DNA of 44,932 bases, from NCBI GenBank assembly GCA_030018935.1, contig JASEGZ010000010.1, forward strand, positions 1 to 44,932. The letters are read 5' to 3'. The position numbers and the translations under genes are program-made. The stretch comes from Syntrophales bacterium. Its GTDB lineage: Bacteria > Desulfobacterota > Syntrophia > Syntrophales > CG2-30-49-12. Shown piece after piece: positions 8,353-16,095 of the stretch. Below the pieces are notes generated by a model. It ran no database searches and was not told where the DNA came from. It was given only the letters and a program-made list of their open reading frames with translations. Position 1 is the first letter of the stretch. Each line of letters opens with the position of its first letter.

Positions 8353-9735
8353 ATGAGAAGAGACGAGCCGACAACCTTTTTCAATATCATCCTCGATAGC
8401 ATAGCTGATGGCGTCTTCACAATCAATGACGAGGAAGAGATCACCTCCTTCAATCGGGCAGCACAAGAGATCACAGGTTTTAGCAGGGAAGAGGCCGTTG
8501 GGCAGCATTGTTTCGATATATTCAGAACCAATATCTGCCAGACAAACTGTGCCCTCAGGCAGACTGTACGGACAGGCAAACCTATTATCAACATGCCCGT
8601 GAACATCCTCAGGAAAAACGGGAAAGAGGCGCCGGTCAGTATCAGCACGGCTGTGCTCAGGGACGAACAAGAAAAGGTGATCGGGGCGGTGGAAACCTTC
8701 AGAGACCTCTCGGTGGTAGAGGAATTGAGGAAGGAGTTATCCAAGCGATACGCCCTCGAAGACATCATAGGTAAGAATCACCAAATTCAGGATATCTTTC
8801 ACATCCTTCCAGATATTGCCGAAAGCGACGCTACCGTTCTTATCCAGGGGCCGAGCGGTTCCGGTAAAGAGCTTTTCGCCAGGGCTATCCATAACCTGAG
8901 CCACCGAAAGAATCACCCTTATGTCAAGGTGCATTGCGGAGCCCTCCCCGATACCCTTCTCGAGTCCGAACTTTTTGGCTATGTTAAAGGGGCATTTACC
9001 GATGCGAAGAAAGATAAACCGGGCCGATTTGCCTTGGCAGAGGGAGGCACCATTCTTCTCGACGAGGTAGGGGATATGTCCCACGCCCTCCAGGTAAAGC
9101 TCCTTCGGATCTTACAGGAGAAAGAGTATGAACCACTCGGAGGGGTAACCTCTATTAAGGCCGATGTACGGATCGTGGCAGCTACTAATAAGAACCTACC
9201 CGATCTGGTACGGACCGAGGGCTTTCGGGAGGACCTCTTCTATCGTCTTAATGTAGTCAAGATCGTTTGCCATAGCGGGCCTTCCAGGGAAGATCGAGCC
9301 GTGCGAAGGCTTGAGACGTTAGATGGCTCTCTGCCGGAAATGGCGCCCGAAGTGATAGATATCGGTGTCTTAAAAAAGAAATATATGCCGGCTCGGTTTC
9401 CTCATCTTGCCCATGTCAAGAAGTTATCTGAGATTTCGAATAGAAACAGGTTAGCCAACTATTTCCATGCCGATAAAGCCACTATCTGTGCGGGGTGTCA
9501 CCATTACACTCCAATTGAACCTAAAAGCCCTCCTCCACTCTGTAGAGACTGCCATAACGTCTCCTTTGACCTCCAGGATTTGAAAAAACCGAGACTTGTT
9601 GCAGCGTATCATCTCCAGTGTATAAACTGTCACAAGAGGATGAAACTAAAACCTTTAAAATGCACTGATTGTCATGCCAAGAGGCTTGTGGATAAATCGT
9701 TATCTCAGAAAAACCGGACTATTGAAGTGAGGTAG
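8353..9735 (+). CDS. Chimera: PAS/sigma-54 activator joined in frame to multihaem cytochrome c C-terminus
   Basis: Residues 1-120 form a PAS domain with a Cys cluster (Cys53, Cys62, Cys66). Residues 137-304 are the AAA+ domain of sigma-54 activators, with Walker A GPSGSGKE, the GAFTDA form of the GAFTGA loop, LLDEVGD (Walker B), and FREDLFYRLNVVKI. Here the AAA+ domain stops before the usual PPLRERxxDI and no Fis-type helix-turn-helix follows. From Val305 the protein is a cytochrome c C-terminus with four haem sites (CAGCH 379-383, CRDCH 397-401, CINCH 423-427, CTDCH 437-441) and the rear half of a fifth (VCH, 305-307). There is no signal peptide, so haem attachment in the periplasm is not expected. 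It sits exactly where HmcA-like cytochrome precedes HmcB. Most likely the product of a deletion that removed the regulator's end and the cytochrome's start; probably non-functional in both roles. An assembly error is the alternative. Confidence 0.85.
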   Translation: MRRDEPTTFFNIILDSIADGVFTINDEEEITSFNRAAQEITGFSREEAVGQHCFDIFRTNICQTNCALRQTVRTGKPIINMPVNILRKNGKEAPVSISTAVLRDEQEKVIGAVETFRDLSVVEELRKELSKRYALEDIIGKNHQIQDIFHILPDIAESDATVLIQGPSGSGKELFARAIHNLSHRKNHPYVKVHCGALPDTLLESELFGYVKGAFTDAKKDKPGRFALAEGGTILLDEVGDMSHALQVKLLRILQEKEYEPLGGVTSIKADVRIVAATNKNLPDLVRTEGFREDLFYRLNVVKIVCHSGPSREDRAVRRLETLDGSLPEMAPEVIDIGVLKKKYMPARFPHLAHVKKLSEISNRNRLANYFHADKATICAGCHHYTPIEPKSPPPLCRDCHNVSFDLQDLKKPRLVAAYHLQCINCHKRMKLKPLKCTDCHAKRLVDKSLSQKNRTIEVR

Positions 9736-9767
9736 TTCGTATTGTTAACACGATAAGGAGAAGTGCG

Positions 9768-10622
9768 ATGGACAGGAGGGAATTCCTGAAGACGATAGGA
9801 ATAGGGATAGGAGGGGTTGCCTGTGGAGATATTCTGACACCTTCTATTGTCAAGGCCCAAAATGCTTTTGAGGTCAACGAATTCTTCGGTGTTCTTGTTG
9901 ATACAACCCGATGTATTGGCTGCATGCGGTGCGAGATGGCGTGCGCCGAGGCGCATAACTTGCCCCTGCCTGATATCTCCAATGATTCTGTATTTGAAAA
10001 GAAACGGAATACGACAGAGACCCGGTGGACCGTTGTCAACCGCTATGAAACTGAGAAGGGAAAGATTTTTGTAAAACAGCAGTGCATGCACTGCAATCAG
10101 CCTGCCTGTGTTGCGGCATGCCTTGTAAAGGCCATGAAAAAGAGAAAGGAAGCTCATGTCACCTGGGATACAAATTGTATAGGTTGCAGGTTATGTATGG
10201 TCTCTTGTCCTTTTGACATGCCAAAGTTTGAATACAATAGTCCTTTTCCCAAAATTCAGAAGTGCAATCTCTGCTGGGATAGGTTCCAGGAAGGAAAACT
10301 TCCTGCCTGTGTTGAAGCGTGTCCAGTGGAAGCATTGAAATTTGGCGCGAGGAGGGACATTTTGGATGAAGCCAATAGCCGGATCTTTCAAAATCCCCAT
10401 AATTATGTCCACCGCGTGTATGGTGGGCATGAAGTGGGTGGCACATCATATATCTATCTCTCAGCAGTTCCCTTTGAACAGATAGGTTTCCGGGGAGACC
10501 TTGGAACAACCCCCTATCCGGAGTTTACCACCGGTTTTCTTTACGCTGTTCCCTTCGTGTTCGTCCTTTGGCCTCTAATTTTGCTGGGAATGAACCGTGC
10601 GACAAGACGAGAGGAAGATTAA
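9768..10622 (+). CDS. HmcB-like periplasmic 4Fe-4S ferredoxin subunit (Tat-exported, membrane-anchored)
   Basis: A 284-residue iron-sulphur subunit that passes electrons between a periplasmic cytochrome and a membrane quinone-reactive partner. The N-terminus MDRREFLKTIGIGIGG is a twin-arginine signal (RREFLK) ending near VKAQ. Four cysteine clusters of the DMSO-reductase-B/HybA type follow: CIGCMRCEMAC, CMHCNQPACVAAC, CIGCRLCMVSC and CNLCWDRF...CVEAC. A C-terminal hydrophobic helix (FLYAVPFVFVLWPLILLG) anchors it, as in HmcB. Ribosome site AAGGAGAAG. It precedes the NrfD-like subunit by 23 bases, the normal Hmc order. Intact, unlike its upstream neighbour. Confidence 0.9.
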   Translation: MDRREFLKTIGIGIGGVACGDILTPSIVKAQNAFEVNEFFGVLVDTTRCIGCMRCEMACAEAHNLPLPDISNDSVFEKKRNTTETRWTVVNRYETEKGKIFVKQQCMHCNQPACVAACLVKAMKKRKEAHVTWDTNCIGCRLCMVSCPFDMPKFEYNSPFPKIQKCNLCWDRFQEGKLPACVEACPVEALKFGARRDILDEANSRIFQNPHNYVHRVYGGHEVGGTSYIYLSAVPFEQIGFRGDLGTTPYPEFTTGFLYAVPFVFVLWPLILLGMNRATRREED

Positions 10623-10645
10623 TATAATTAAATGGGGATGACCAG

Positions 10646-11872
10646 ATGAACGGAAAAACGGCAACAATAGAGAGCTTCAAAGATTTTGTGACCTTTATAC
10701 GCGCTGAGTTGAAGCCAAAGGGAAGGATATTCACGATTTTCAATGTAATTTCTGCCCCTATAATCCTTCTCGGCGCAATTCTCATTGTCTATCGTCTTGC
10801 AAAGGGATTGGGCTACCCTGTCACCAACCTTTCCCAGGACTTTCCATGGGGGATATGGATAGGATTTGATGTCATGACAGGTGTTGCGTTTGCAGGGGGA
10901 GCATATGTCCTTACCTTCGTAGTCTATGTCCTTGGAGCGAAAAAGTATCATCCAATAATAAGGGCAACGGTTCTTAATGGCTTCCTTGCCTATGTCTTTT
11001 ATACGGGTGCGATCTTCCTGGATTGTGGCCGTTGGTGGAACATAGTCAACCCGATAATTGGAAATAAATTCGGAGTAAACTCTGTCCTGTTTCTCGTTGC
11101 CTGGCACTTCCTGCTTTACATGTTAACAGCGCTGGTTGAATTCTCTCCAGCAATTGCAGAATGGCTTGGTTGGAAGAAGATTAGAAAAATCCTCGGCTCA
11201 CTGACCCTGGGGGCAGTGATATTCGGAATCACACTCTCCACTCTCCACCAATCAGGCCTCGGGGCCTTAGTTATGATGGCAAAATGGAAGATTCATCCCC
11301 TATGGTACACCGAATTTATCCCTGTACTATTCTTTATATCCAGTATCTTTGCAGGACTTTCGATGGTAATATTCGAGGGAACGATAAGCCATAAGGTATT
11401 CAGCCAACAGATAGACGAAGAGCATCACAGATCCTATGACGATATATTAGTAGGCCTTGGGAAGATATGTGCAGTTGCCATGTTTGGTTATTTCTTCTTG
11501 AAGGTTCTCGTCTTCATCCACGGCAGGCATTGGTCGCTCATAAATACCCCTATGGGGTACTGGTATCTCTTGGAATTGATTGGATTTGTACTTATCCCCT
11601 GCTTCATCTTCGTCCAGGGTGTAAAGGATAGAAATCTCCTTTCCATCCGTGTTGCCGCCATCCTTACGATGGCCGGTATTATTATCAATAGGTTAAACTA
11701 CGTTTTTATTGCGTATAAATGGTATGTACCTATGAGCGAAAGGTACTTTCCCACCTGGATCGAGATTGTCATAACGCTCGCCATCGTATTTGCAGAGATA
11801 TGGGTATTCAGGTGGATTGTAAATAGGATGCCAGTCCTGAAGGAATCACCTGAATGGGCAAGAGAAGAATAG
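10646..11872 (+). CDS. HmcC-like NrfD/PsrC-family membrane subunit
   Basis: A polytopic membrane protein of 408 residues with about ten hydrophobic helices. It belongs to the NrfD/PsrC family, which binds menaquinone and works with a four-cluster ferredoxin subunit. Family features include LSQDFPWGIWIGFDVMTGVAFAGGAY near the second helix, TLHQSGLGALVMM, and the C-terminal INRLNYVFIAYKWYVPMSERYFPTWIE. It lies between the HmcB-like and HmcD-like genes, as in the Hmc operon of Desulfovibrio. The complex would exchange electrons between periplasmic cytochrome c and the menaquinone made by the mqn genes in this window. The cytochrome b and HdrD-like subunits (HmcE, HmcF) are not present here. Confidence 0.9.
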   Translation: MNGKTATIESFKDFVTFIRAELKPKGRIFTIFNVISAPIILLGAILIVYRLAKGLGYPVTNLSQDFPWGIWIGFDVMTGVAFAGGAYVLTFVVYVLGAKKYHPIIRATVLNGFLAYVFYTGAIFLDCGRWWNIVNPIIGNKFGVNSVLFLVAWHFLLYMLTALVEFSPAIAEWLGWKKIRKILGSLTLGAVIFGITLSTLHQSGLGALVMMAKWKIHPLWYTEFIPVLFFISSIFAGLSMVIFEGTISHKVFSQQIDEEHHRSYDDILVGLGKICAVAMFGYFFLKVLVFIHGRHWSLINTPMGYWYLLELIGFVLIPCFIFVQGVKDRNLLSIRVAAILTMAGIIINRLNYVFIAYKWYVPMSERYFPTWIEIVITLAIVFAEIWVFRWIVNRMPVLKESPEWAREE

Positions 11873-11909
11873 GGTGTAAGACCAAAAAATAAGAAGAGGA
11901 GATGACACA

Positions 11910-12020
11910 ATGGAGGGCTTCACGTATGTAGACATCTTTGTGACAAAGGGCATTGAATATTTGGTTGTAATTGTTTTTCTCCTAATTATCATTCCATTCT
12001 GGATGTTCCTGAATAGATAG
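11910..12020 (+). CDS. HmcD-like single-helix membrane peptide
   Basis: A 36-residue peptide starting MEGFTYVDIFVTKGIEYLVV. One transmembrane helix (EYLVVIVFLLIIIPFWMFL) fills its second half. Spacing from the HmcC-like gene is 37 bases, with AGAGGAGATG upstream. HmcD subunits are similarly tiny (about 48 residues in Desulfovibrio) and occupy this place after HmcC, so position and topology support the call. Sequence alone is too short for certainty. Confidence 0.7.
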   Translation: MEGFTYVDIFVTKGIEYLVVIVFLLIIIPFWMFLNR

Positions 12021-12058
12021 GTCTACCGCTGAAATTCGGGGAATGGAGGAAAAAGAAG

Positions 12059-12178
12059 ATGACAAAGATCGCCATTATTGGGTGCAAGCGGATTCAAGAT
12101 CAATTATGTGTAGCGTGCGAGAAATGCTTCAAAGTCATCAGCAGGAAGGAAGGGGAGTTTTCCAGGTATTTTGTATAA
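12059..12178 (+). pseudogene. N-terminal stub of a CGGC-domain protein
   Basis: A 39-codon frame reading MTKIAIIGCKRIQDQLCVAC and then EKCFKVISRKEGEFSRYF before TAA. This matches the first third of CGGC-domain metal-binding proteins (usually about 110-130 residues), including the early Cys and the CxxCxxC-like group. The remaining two thirds, with the CGGC motif, are absent in all frames before the next gene starts. The ribosome site (GGAGGAAAAAGAAG) is still present. Judged a remnant left by a deletion. Confidence 0.6.
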
Positions 12179-12214
12179 GATGCGAATCAGGGAAATAATT
12201 AGAAGGAGGACACA

Positions 12215-12301
12215 ATGGGCAAGAAGATAATGGTCATTGATGATGAGCCTGATGTCCCCCCGGGAAATCGGAGTAAGGACCTTCGTGGAAACTTCCTCTG
12301 A
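12215..12301 (+). pseudogene. N-terminal stub of a response regulator receiver domain
   Basis: After AGAAGGAGGA the frame begins MGKKIMVIDDEPDV, the exact style of a CheY-like receiver start with the acidic pocket Asp-Asp pair. It then departs into PPGNRSKDLRGNFL and stops after 28 codons. The phosphorylatable aspartate (near residue 53) and all later parts are missing. Hmc-type operons often carry response regulators downstream, so this is probably the remnant of the operon's regulator. The break lies at a run of C bases. Confidence 0.6.
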
Positions 12302-12354
12302 CCCGGAAGGTATCATGGCTCATCAGGAATGCAAACGGCCCCGCGATAGAGACT

Positions 12355-13476
12355 CTACGTGCTGCTGAAAGGAATTGCGGTTAAAAATGCCGTTTCGGAT
12401 CTGGGAAACACCTCTATAATTTCATACAGTGTTGACCTCTGGGCAGCATCAAAGCCTGCATCGTGTATCATCTGTATGCACTCTTTTGTGTCCGTCCTGT
12501 TTATAAAATCTGCCGCCGCATGGACATTCTCTTCCAACAATGTCCCGCCGAAATCATCGGCCCCGAAATGGAGGGCGATCTGTCCCGTCTTTTTGCCTTC
12601 TGAAAACCACGAGGCCTGTATATGGGGGAAGTTGTCCAGATAGATCCTTGAAAAGGCGATTATCTGCAGGTAGCGGGTCACAGTTACCTGCTGAGTAATG
12701 GTTTTCGCAAGGGGCGTGTTCCCCGGCTTGAAACTCCAGGGGATAAAGGCGGTAAAGCCATAATACTCATCCTGCAACTGCCGGATACTTTCCAGATGAC
12801 TCAGGATATCTTCATCTATCTCCAGATGCCCGTACATCATCGTGGCCGTTGATTTATAGCCGATCCTGTGCGCTTCACGCATCACCTGAAGCCAATCCGC
12901 CGATATTCCTTTCTTTTTGCTGATTTTTTCCTTTACCCTGTCGGATAAAACCTCAGCTCCACCACCGGGGATGGTCCGCATACCGGCATCCCAGAGTTTT
13001 TCTAATACCTCCGGAATCGAAAGACCGGAGATACGGCTCATGCCGATGATCTCCGGGGGTGAATAGAAGTGGGGATGGACCTCAGGAACTTCGGCAATTG
13101 TCCTTTTTACCATTTCCAGGTAGTAGTCAAAGGTGATGGCAGGATTTACCCCACCCTGCAACAGGATTGTGGTGGCTCTCCTCGCCGCCGCATCTTTGAA
13201 ATGCTGAATCATCTGATCAACCGTATAGGTATAGGCGCCCTCTTCACCCGGATGACGGTGGAATGCACAGAAGACACAATTGTTCTCACAGATGTTTGTA
13301 TAGTTTGGATTTGAGTCCACCACAAACGTTACCTGCGGTTCGGGATTCTTCTCGAAACGGATTTCGTTTGCCGTCTCTGCAAGGTCGAGTAAGTCCGCAC
13401 GGCTGAGAAGGAGCAGACCTTCTTCCCGAGAGATCCTTTCCCTATTACGAGTTTTCACATAGATTGCCGCTAACAT
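12355..13476 (-). CDS. mqnC: Cyclic dehypoxanthinyl futalosine synthase (MqnC)
   Basis: Radical-SAM enzyme of 373 residues that cyclises dehypoxanthine futalosine in menaquinone synthesis. The cluster motif is CENNCVFC (Cys63, 67, 70) after DSNPNYTNI. PGGGAEVLSDRVK, ATMMYGHLE, GFTAFIPWSFKPGNT and HFGADDFGGTLLEENV are all typical of MqnC. Length is normal and it resembles the MqnE half of the fused protein at the window start but lacks an MqnA domain. It is separated from the other mqn genes and is convergent with the Hmc-like remnant operon. The heptamer array lies directly upstream, between it and gltX. Its promoter is not evident. Confidence 0.93.
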   Translation of the reverse strand: MLAAIYVKTRNRERISREEGLLLLSRADLLDLAETANEIRFEKNPEPQVTFVVDSNPNYTNICENNCVFCAFHRHPGEEGAYTYTVDQMIQHFKDAAARRATTILLQGGVNPAITFDYYLEMVKRTIAEVPEVHPHFYSPPEIIGMSRISGLSIPEVLEKLWDAGMRTIPGGGAEVLSDRVKEKISKKKGISADWLQVMREAHRIGYKSTATMMYGHLEIDEDILSHLESIRQLQDEYYGFTAFIPWSFKPGNTPLAKTITQQVTVTRYLQIIAFSRIYLDNFPHIQASWFSEGKKTGQIALHFGADDFGGTLLEENVHAAADFINRTDTKECIQMIHDAGFDAAQRSTLYEIIEVFPRSETAFLTAIPFSST

Positions 13477-13494
13477 CTCCCCCCTCTTTCGTCA

Positions 13495-13637
13495 GTCATC
13501 AGTCTTACGTCATCAGTCTTACGTCATACGTCCTCGTTTTTGACTTACGACTTACGACTTATGACTTACGACTTACGACTTACGACTTACGACTTACGAC
13601 TTACGACTTACGACTTATGACTTATGACTTACGACTT
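13495..13637. repeat. 7-bp tandem repeat array (GACTTAC/GACTTAT)
   Basis: Thirteen and a half head-to-tail copies of GACTTAC or GACTTAT run from 13542 to 13637. They are preceded by two copies of the 14-base unit GTCATCAGTCTTAC and further degenerate copies. Read on the gltX strand the unit is AAGTCGT/AAGTCAT. The array overlaps the end of gltX and provides its last two codons and TAA stop. A shorter array of the same unit ends the PHP-domain gene at 25798-25825. Confidence 0.95.
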
Positions 13638-15031
13638 TCTATATATTCAATGGCTCTCTTTAACCTTTTGACTACCCGTTCCTTCCCTAAGGTGATCATG
13701 ACCTCATCAATACCGGGGCTTACCGTTTTTCCCGTCAGAGCAACTCTCAGTGTCTGGGCAACGGATTTGAGTTTTGTGCCCCTTTCCTCGGCCACGGCCC
13801 GCAGAAAACCCTCTATCCCATCTTTTGTATAATCCGACAACGAGGAAACCTTTTCCATAACAGCCCGGAGATGTCTTGCAAACTCCGGTTTGAGGAATTT
13901 TCCTGCCGCCTCGTTGTCATAAGCAAGGCCATCCTTGAAGTAGAAAGCCCCCGCATCTGCCATCTCCACGAGAGTTTTTACCCTCCCCCTGAAATCAGCA
14001 ACGATCCTTCCTGTAAGTTCTCGATCGGAGGTATCCAGTCCCCGCCTTTCCCAGAAGGGTTTCATTGTATCCACCAGTTTCTCTTCGGGATACGTTTTAA
14101 TATAGCGCTGATTCAACCACAGGAGTTTTTCCGGATTAAAGACAGCGGCAGATTTTCCCACTGCCTCGAGGGTAAACAGACGGATCAGTTCCTCCATGGA
14201 GAATATCTCCTGGTCTCCATGAGACCAGCCGAGCCTGACAAGATAATTGACCAGGGCCTCCGGCAGATAACCCATTTCCCTGTAAGCCATGACGGAGGTG
14301 GCGCCGTGACGCTTGCTCAATCTCGCTTTATCAGAGCCGAGGATCATCGGGACATGACCGAATTTGGGAACTGCCGCTCCCATCGCTTCATAGAGGAGAA
14401 TCTGACGCGGCGTGTTGTTCAGATGGTCATCACCCCGGATCACATGAGTGATGCTCATCTCCACGTCATCAACCACAACGGCAAAATTATAGGTTGGCCA
14501 GCCGTCACTCCGCTCGATGACAAGATCATCCAGTTCTTCATTATTAAAAGAGATGGACCCCCTGATGAGGTCGTTCACGATTGTGATACCAGCCCGGGGG
14601 CAGCGGAATCTCACGGCTGAGCTTGCCGTTCTAACAAGTCCTCTGTCACGGCATGTGCCATCATACCTTGGTTTTCTCTCCTCGGCCAGCGCTCGTTTCC
14701 TCTTTTCTTCCAGCTCCTCGGGGGTACAGATGCAGCAATAGGCCGTTCCTTCATCAACAAGCCTTTTTACCATTTCTCTGTAAATTTCCACTCGTTCTGT
14801 CTGGAAGAACGGACCTTCATCCCAGTTAAGTCCGAGCCATAACAGGGCATCCAGGATCGCCGCCGTTGATTCAGCGGTAGAGCGGACCTGATCGGTATCC
14901 TCGATCCTCAGAATAAACTGCCCGTTGTTGTGCCTGGCATAGAGCCAGTTAAAGAGGGCCGTTCTTGCCCCGCCGATATGCAGGAAACCTGTAGGAGAGG
15001 GGGCAAATCGTGTCCTGATTTTTTCTGACAT
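13622..15031 (-). CDS. gltX: Glutamyl-tRNA synthetase
   Basis: Class I aminoacyl-tRNA synthetase of 469 residues charging tRNA(Glu). The N-terminus MSEKIRTRFAPSPTGFLHIG carries the HIGH-type signature (HIGG, 18-21), and DKARLSKRHG (residues 234-243) is the KMSKS loop. YCCICTPEELEEKR and YDGTCRD are the zinc-site region. The frame is open 33 codons further upstream, but conserved sequence begins exactly at the methionine chosen and GCAGGG precedes it. The last residues (ESRKS) and the stop codon fall inside the 7-bp array. It diverges from the tetR gene. Desulfobacterota often have two GluRS-type enzymes; from sequence alone I cannot say whether this one is discriminating. Confidence 0.93.
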   Translation of the reverse strand: MSEKIRTRFAPSPTGFLHIGGARTALFNWLYARHNNGQFILRIEDTDQVRSTAESTAAILDALLWLGLNWDEGPFFQTERVEIYREMVKRLVDEGTAYCCICTPEELEEKRKRALAEERKPRYDGTCRDRGLVRTASSAVRFRCPRAGITIVNDLIRGSISFNNEELDDLVIERSDGWPTYNFAVVVDDVEMSITHVIRGDDHLNNTPRQILLYEAMGAAVPKFGHVPMILGSDKARLSKRHGATSVMAYREMGYLPEALVNYLVRLGWSHGDQEIFSMEELIRLFTLEAVGKSAAVFNPEKLLWLNQRYIKTYPEEKLVDTMKPFWERRGLDTSDRELTGRIVADFRGRVKTLVEMADAGAFYFKDGLAYDNEAAGKFLKPEFARHLRAVMEKVSSLSDYTKDGIEGFLRAVAEERGTKLKSVAQTLRVALTGKTVSPGIDEVMITLGKERVVKRLKRAIEYIESRKS

Positions 15032-15192
15032 TTTTTTAAACCCTGCTTCTTCTTTATGATGAACTCTCTTATAGGGTTCCCGCCCTCCTTTTGTCAAGAC
15101 CGATTCCTGATAGTTTTCGTCCCACCACAATGACTCTGCTTTTCAATGCCCAAACGACCACCCTCTCAAGGAATTATATTGTAAAAAAATAC

Positions 15193-15221
15193 TTGACTTT
15201 TATATTTTTGTTCCTTAAAAA
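15193..15221 (+). promoter_or_regulatory. Candidate sigma-70 promoter of the TetR gene
   Basis: TTGACT and TAAAAA are separated by 17 bases. The -10 box would overlap the first ATG of the tetR frame, which fits better if translation begins later, at the GTG at 15272. Between them lie two direct copies of ACAAATGATGGGGAAAA (15230-15246 and 15251-15267), period 21 bases, which would then be an operator-like leader. Confidence 0.35.
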
Positions 15222-15982
15222 TGAATCCTACAAATGATGGGGAAAATCAAACAAATGATGGGGAAAAGACGGTGGTAAACTCTCCAGCGAAAAAACCCCG
15301 GAACCTCGAAACTGTGAGGGTAAAAATCCTGATTGCTGCCCGACGGCTTTTCGGGAAGTACGGCTTTCATGGCACTACCACCCGTATGATTGCCCGGGAG
15401 GTGGGAATTGATGTTTCTACCCTGTATTATCACTGGGGGGAAAAGGGAAATCTGTATGAAGCTGTCGTCCTTGACATAAACGACGATCTGAGGAAAAAAC
15501 TTATTGATCTCGAAGGGGTAATCCACGGTCTTCCCCTCGCCCAACATATGAAAATTGCCATCGAAGCGATCACCGATTATCTTTTTGAACACCCTGAGAT
15601 AACAAAGGTAATCCTCTCCCGTTGTTTCGTGAAGATCCGTCACGAGTCAAGCCAGAATATCCGTGTGCCGGAGTACATCTCTAACATCGCTTTTTCCATG
15701 GGTCTCAGTAGAGACAAAAAAAAGGTTTCTATAAGGCATAAAATGCAAGTGTTGACTATCATGAACGCCATTTATGCCTTTGTTTCGGGAGAAGAATTCT
15801 TCCGGGCAAGTCTCGGGATAAAGAGGGACGAGTACATCGCTCTTGTCAAGGAAACGTTAAAATTTATCCTGATTCCTGCCTTTGCGGATTCCATGGCGGG
15901 AAAGATTTTAAGCGTTCAGCAGTCAGCAGTCAGCAATCAGCGGTCAGGAAAAAACCGGACAGTGAAGGATGGCCGCTTATAG
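15221..15982 (+). CDS. TetR-family transcriptional regulator
   Basis: DNA-binding regulator with a TetR helix-turn-helix at about residues 33-80 (ILIAARRLFGKYGFHGTTTR, IAREVGIDVSTLYYHWGEKG). The remaining helices form a ligand/dimer domain. By position it probably controls the acyl-CoA cluster that starts 114 bases downstream on the same strand, sensing an acyl-CoA or acid. The first ATG has no ribosome site; a GTG at codon 18 may be the true start. The C-terminus (LSVQQSAVSNQRSGKNRT) is encoded by GTCAGCA-type repeats that run into the gene, so the original stop has probably been lost and the protein extended by about 20 residues. Confidence 0.87.
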   Translation: MNPTNDGENQTNDGEKTVVNSPAKKPRNLETVRVKILIAARRLFGKYGFHGTTTRMIAREVGIDVSTLYYHWGEKGNLYEAVVLDINDDLRKKLIDLEGVIHGLPLAQHMKIAIEAITDYLFEHPEITKVILSRCFVKIRHESSQNIRVPEYISNIAFSMGLSRDKKKVSIRHKMQVLTIMNAIYAFVSGEEFFRASLGIKRDEYIALVKETLKFILIPAFADSMAGKILSVQQSAVSNQRSGKNRTVKDGRL

Positions 15983-16055
15983 ATAGTAAATATCTTAAGG
16001 AGGATAAGCTTTTGTTTTTACTGAAAACTGAAAGCTGACGGCTGATAGCTGAATG
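15911..16055. repeat. Inverted pair of TCAGC heptamer repeats
   Basis: The left arm (15911-15948) is a run of 7-base units of the type NNTCAGC starting AGCGTTCAGC. The right arm (16030-16055) carries the complementary units GCTGACG, GCTGATA and GCTGAAT. Together they form an inverted repeat with about 80 bases between. The left arm is part of the tetR coding frame. A similar element is at 22275-22428, and two units end the UbiD gene near 5460. Confidence 0.8.
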
Positions 16056-16095
16056 CCTCCAAATAATTTAAATACATAAATGAGGAGGAAAGGAA

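Noticed and set aside
13542-13637. Regular repeat array considered as a CRISPR
   Set aside because: Units are 7 bases and directly adjacent with no spacers, and no cas genes are present.
13871-14620. A 249-codon open frame on the plus strand
   Set aside because: It lies wholly antisense to gltX, whose motifs are complete, and it shows no family features.
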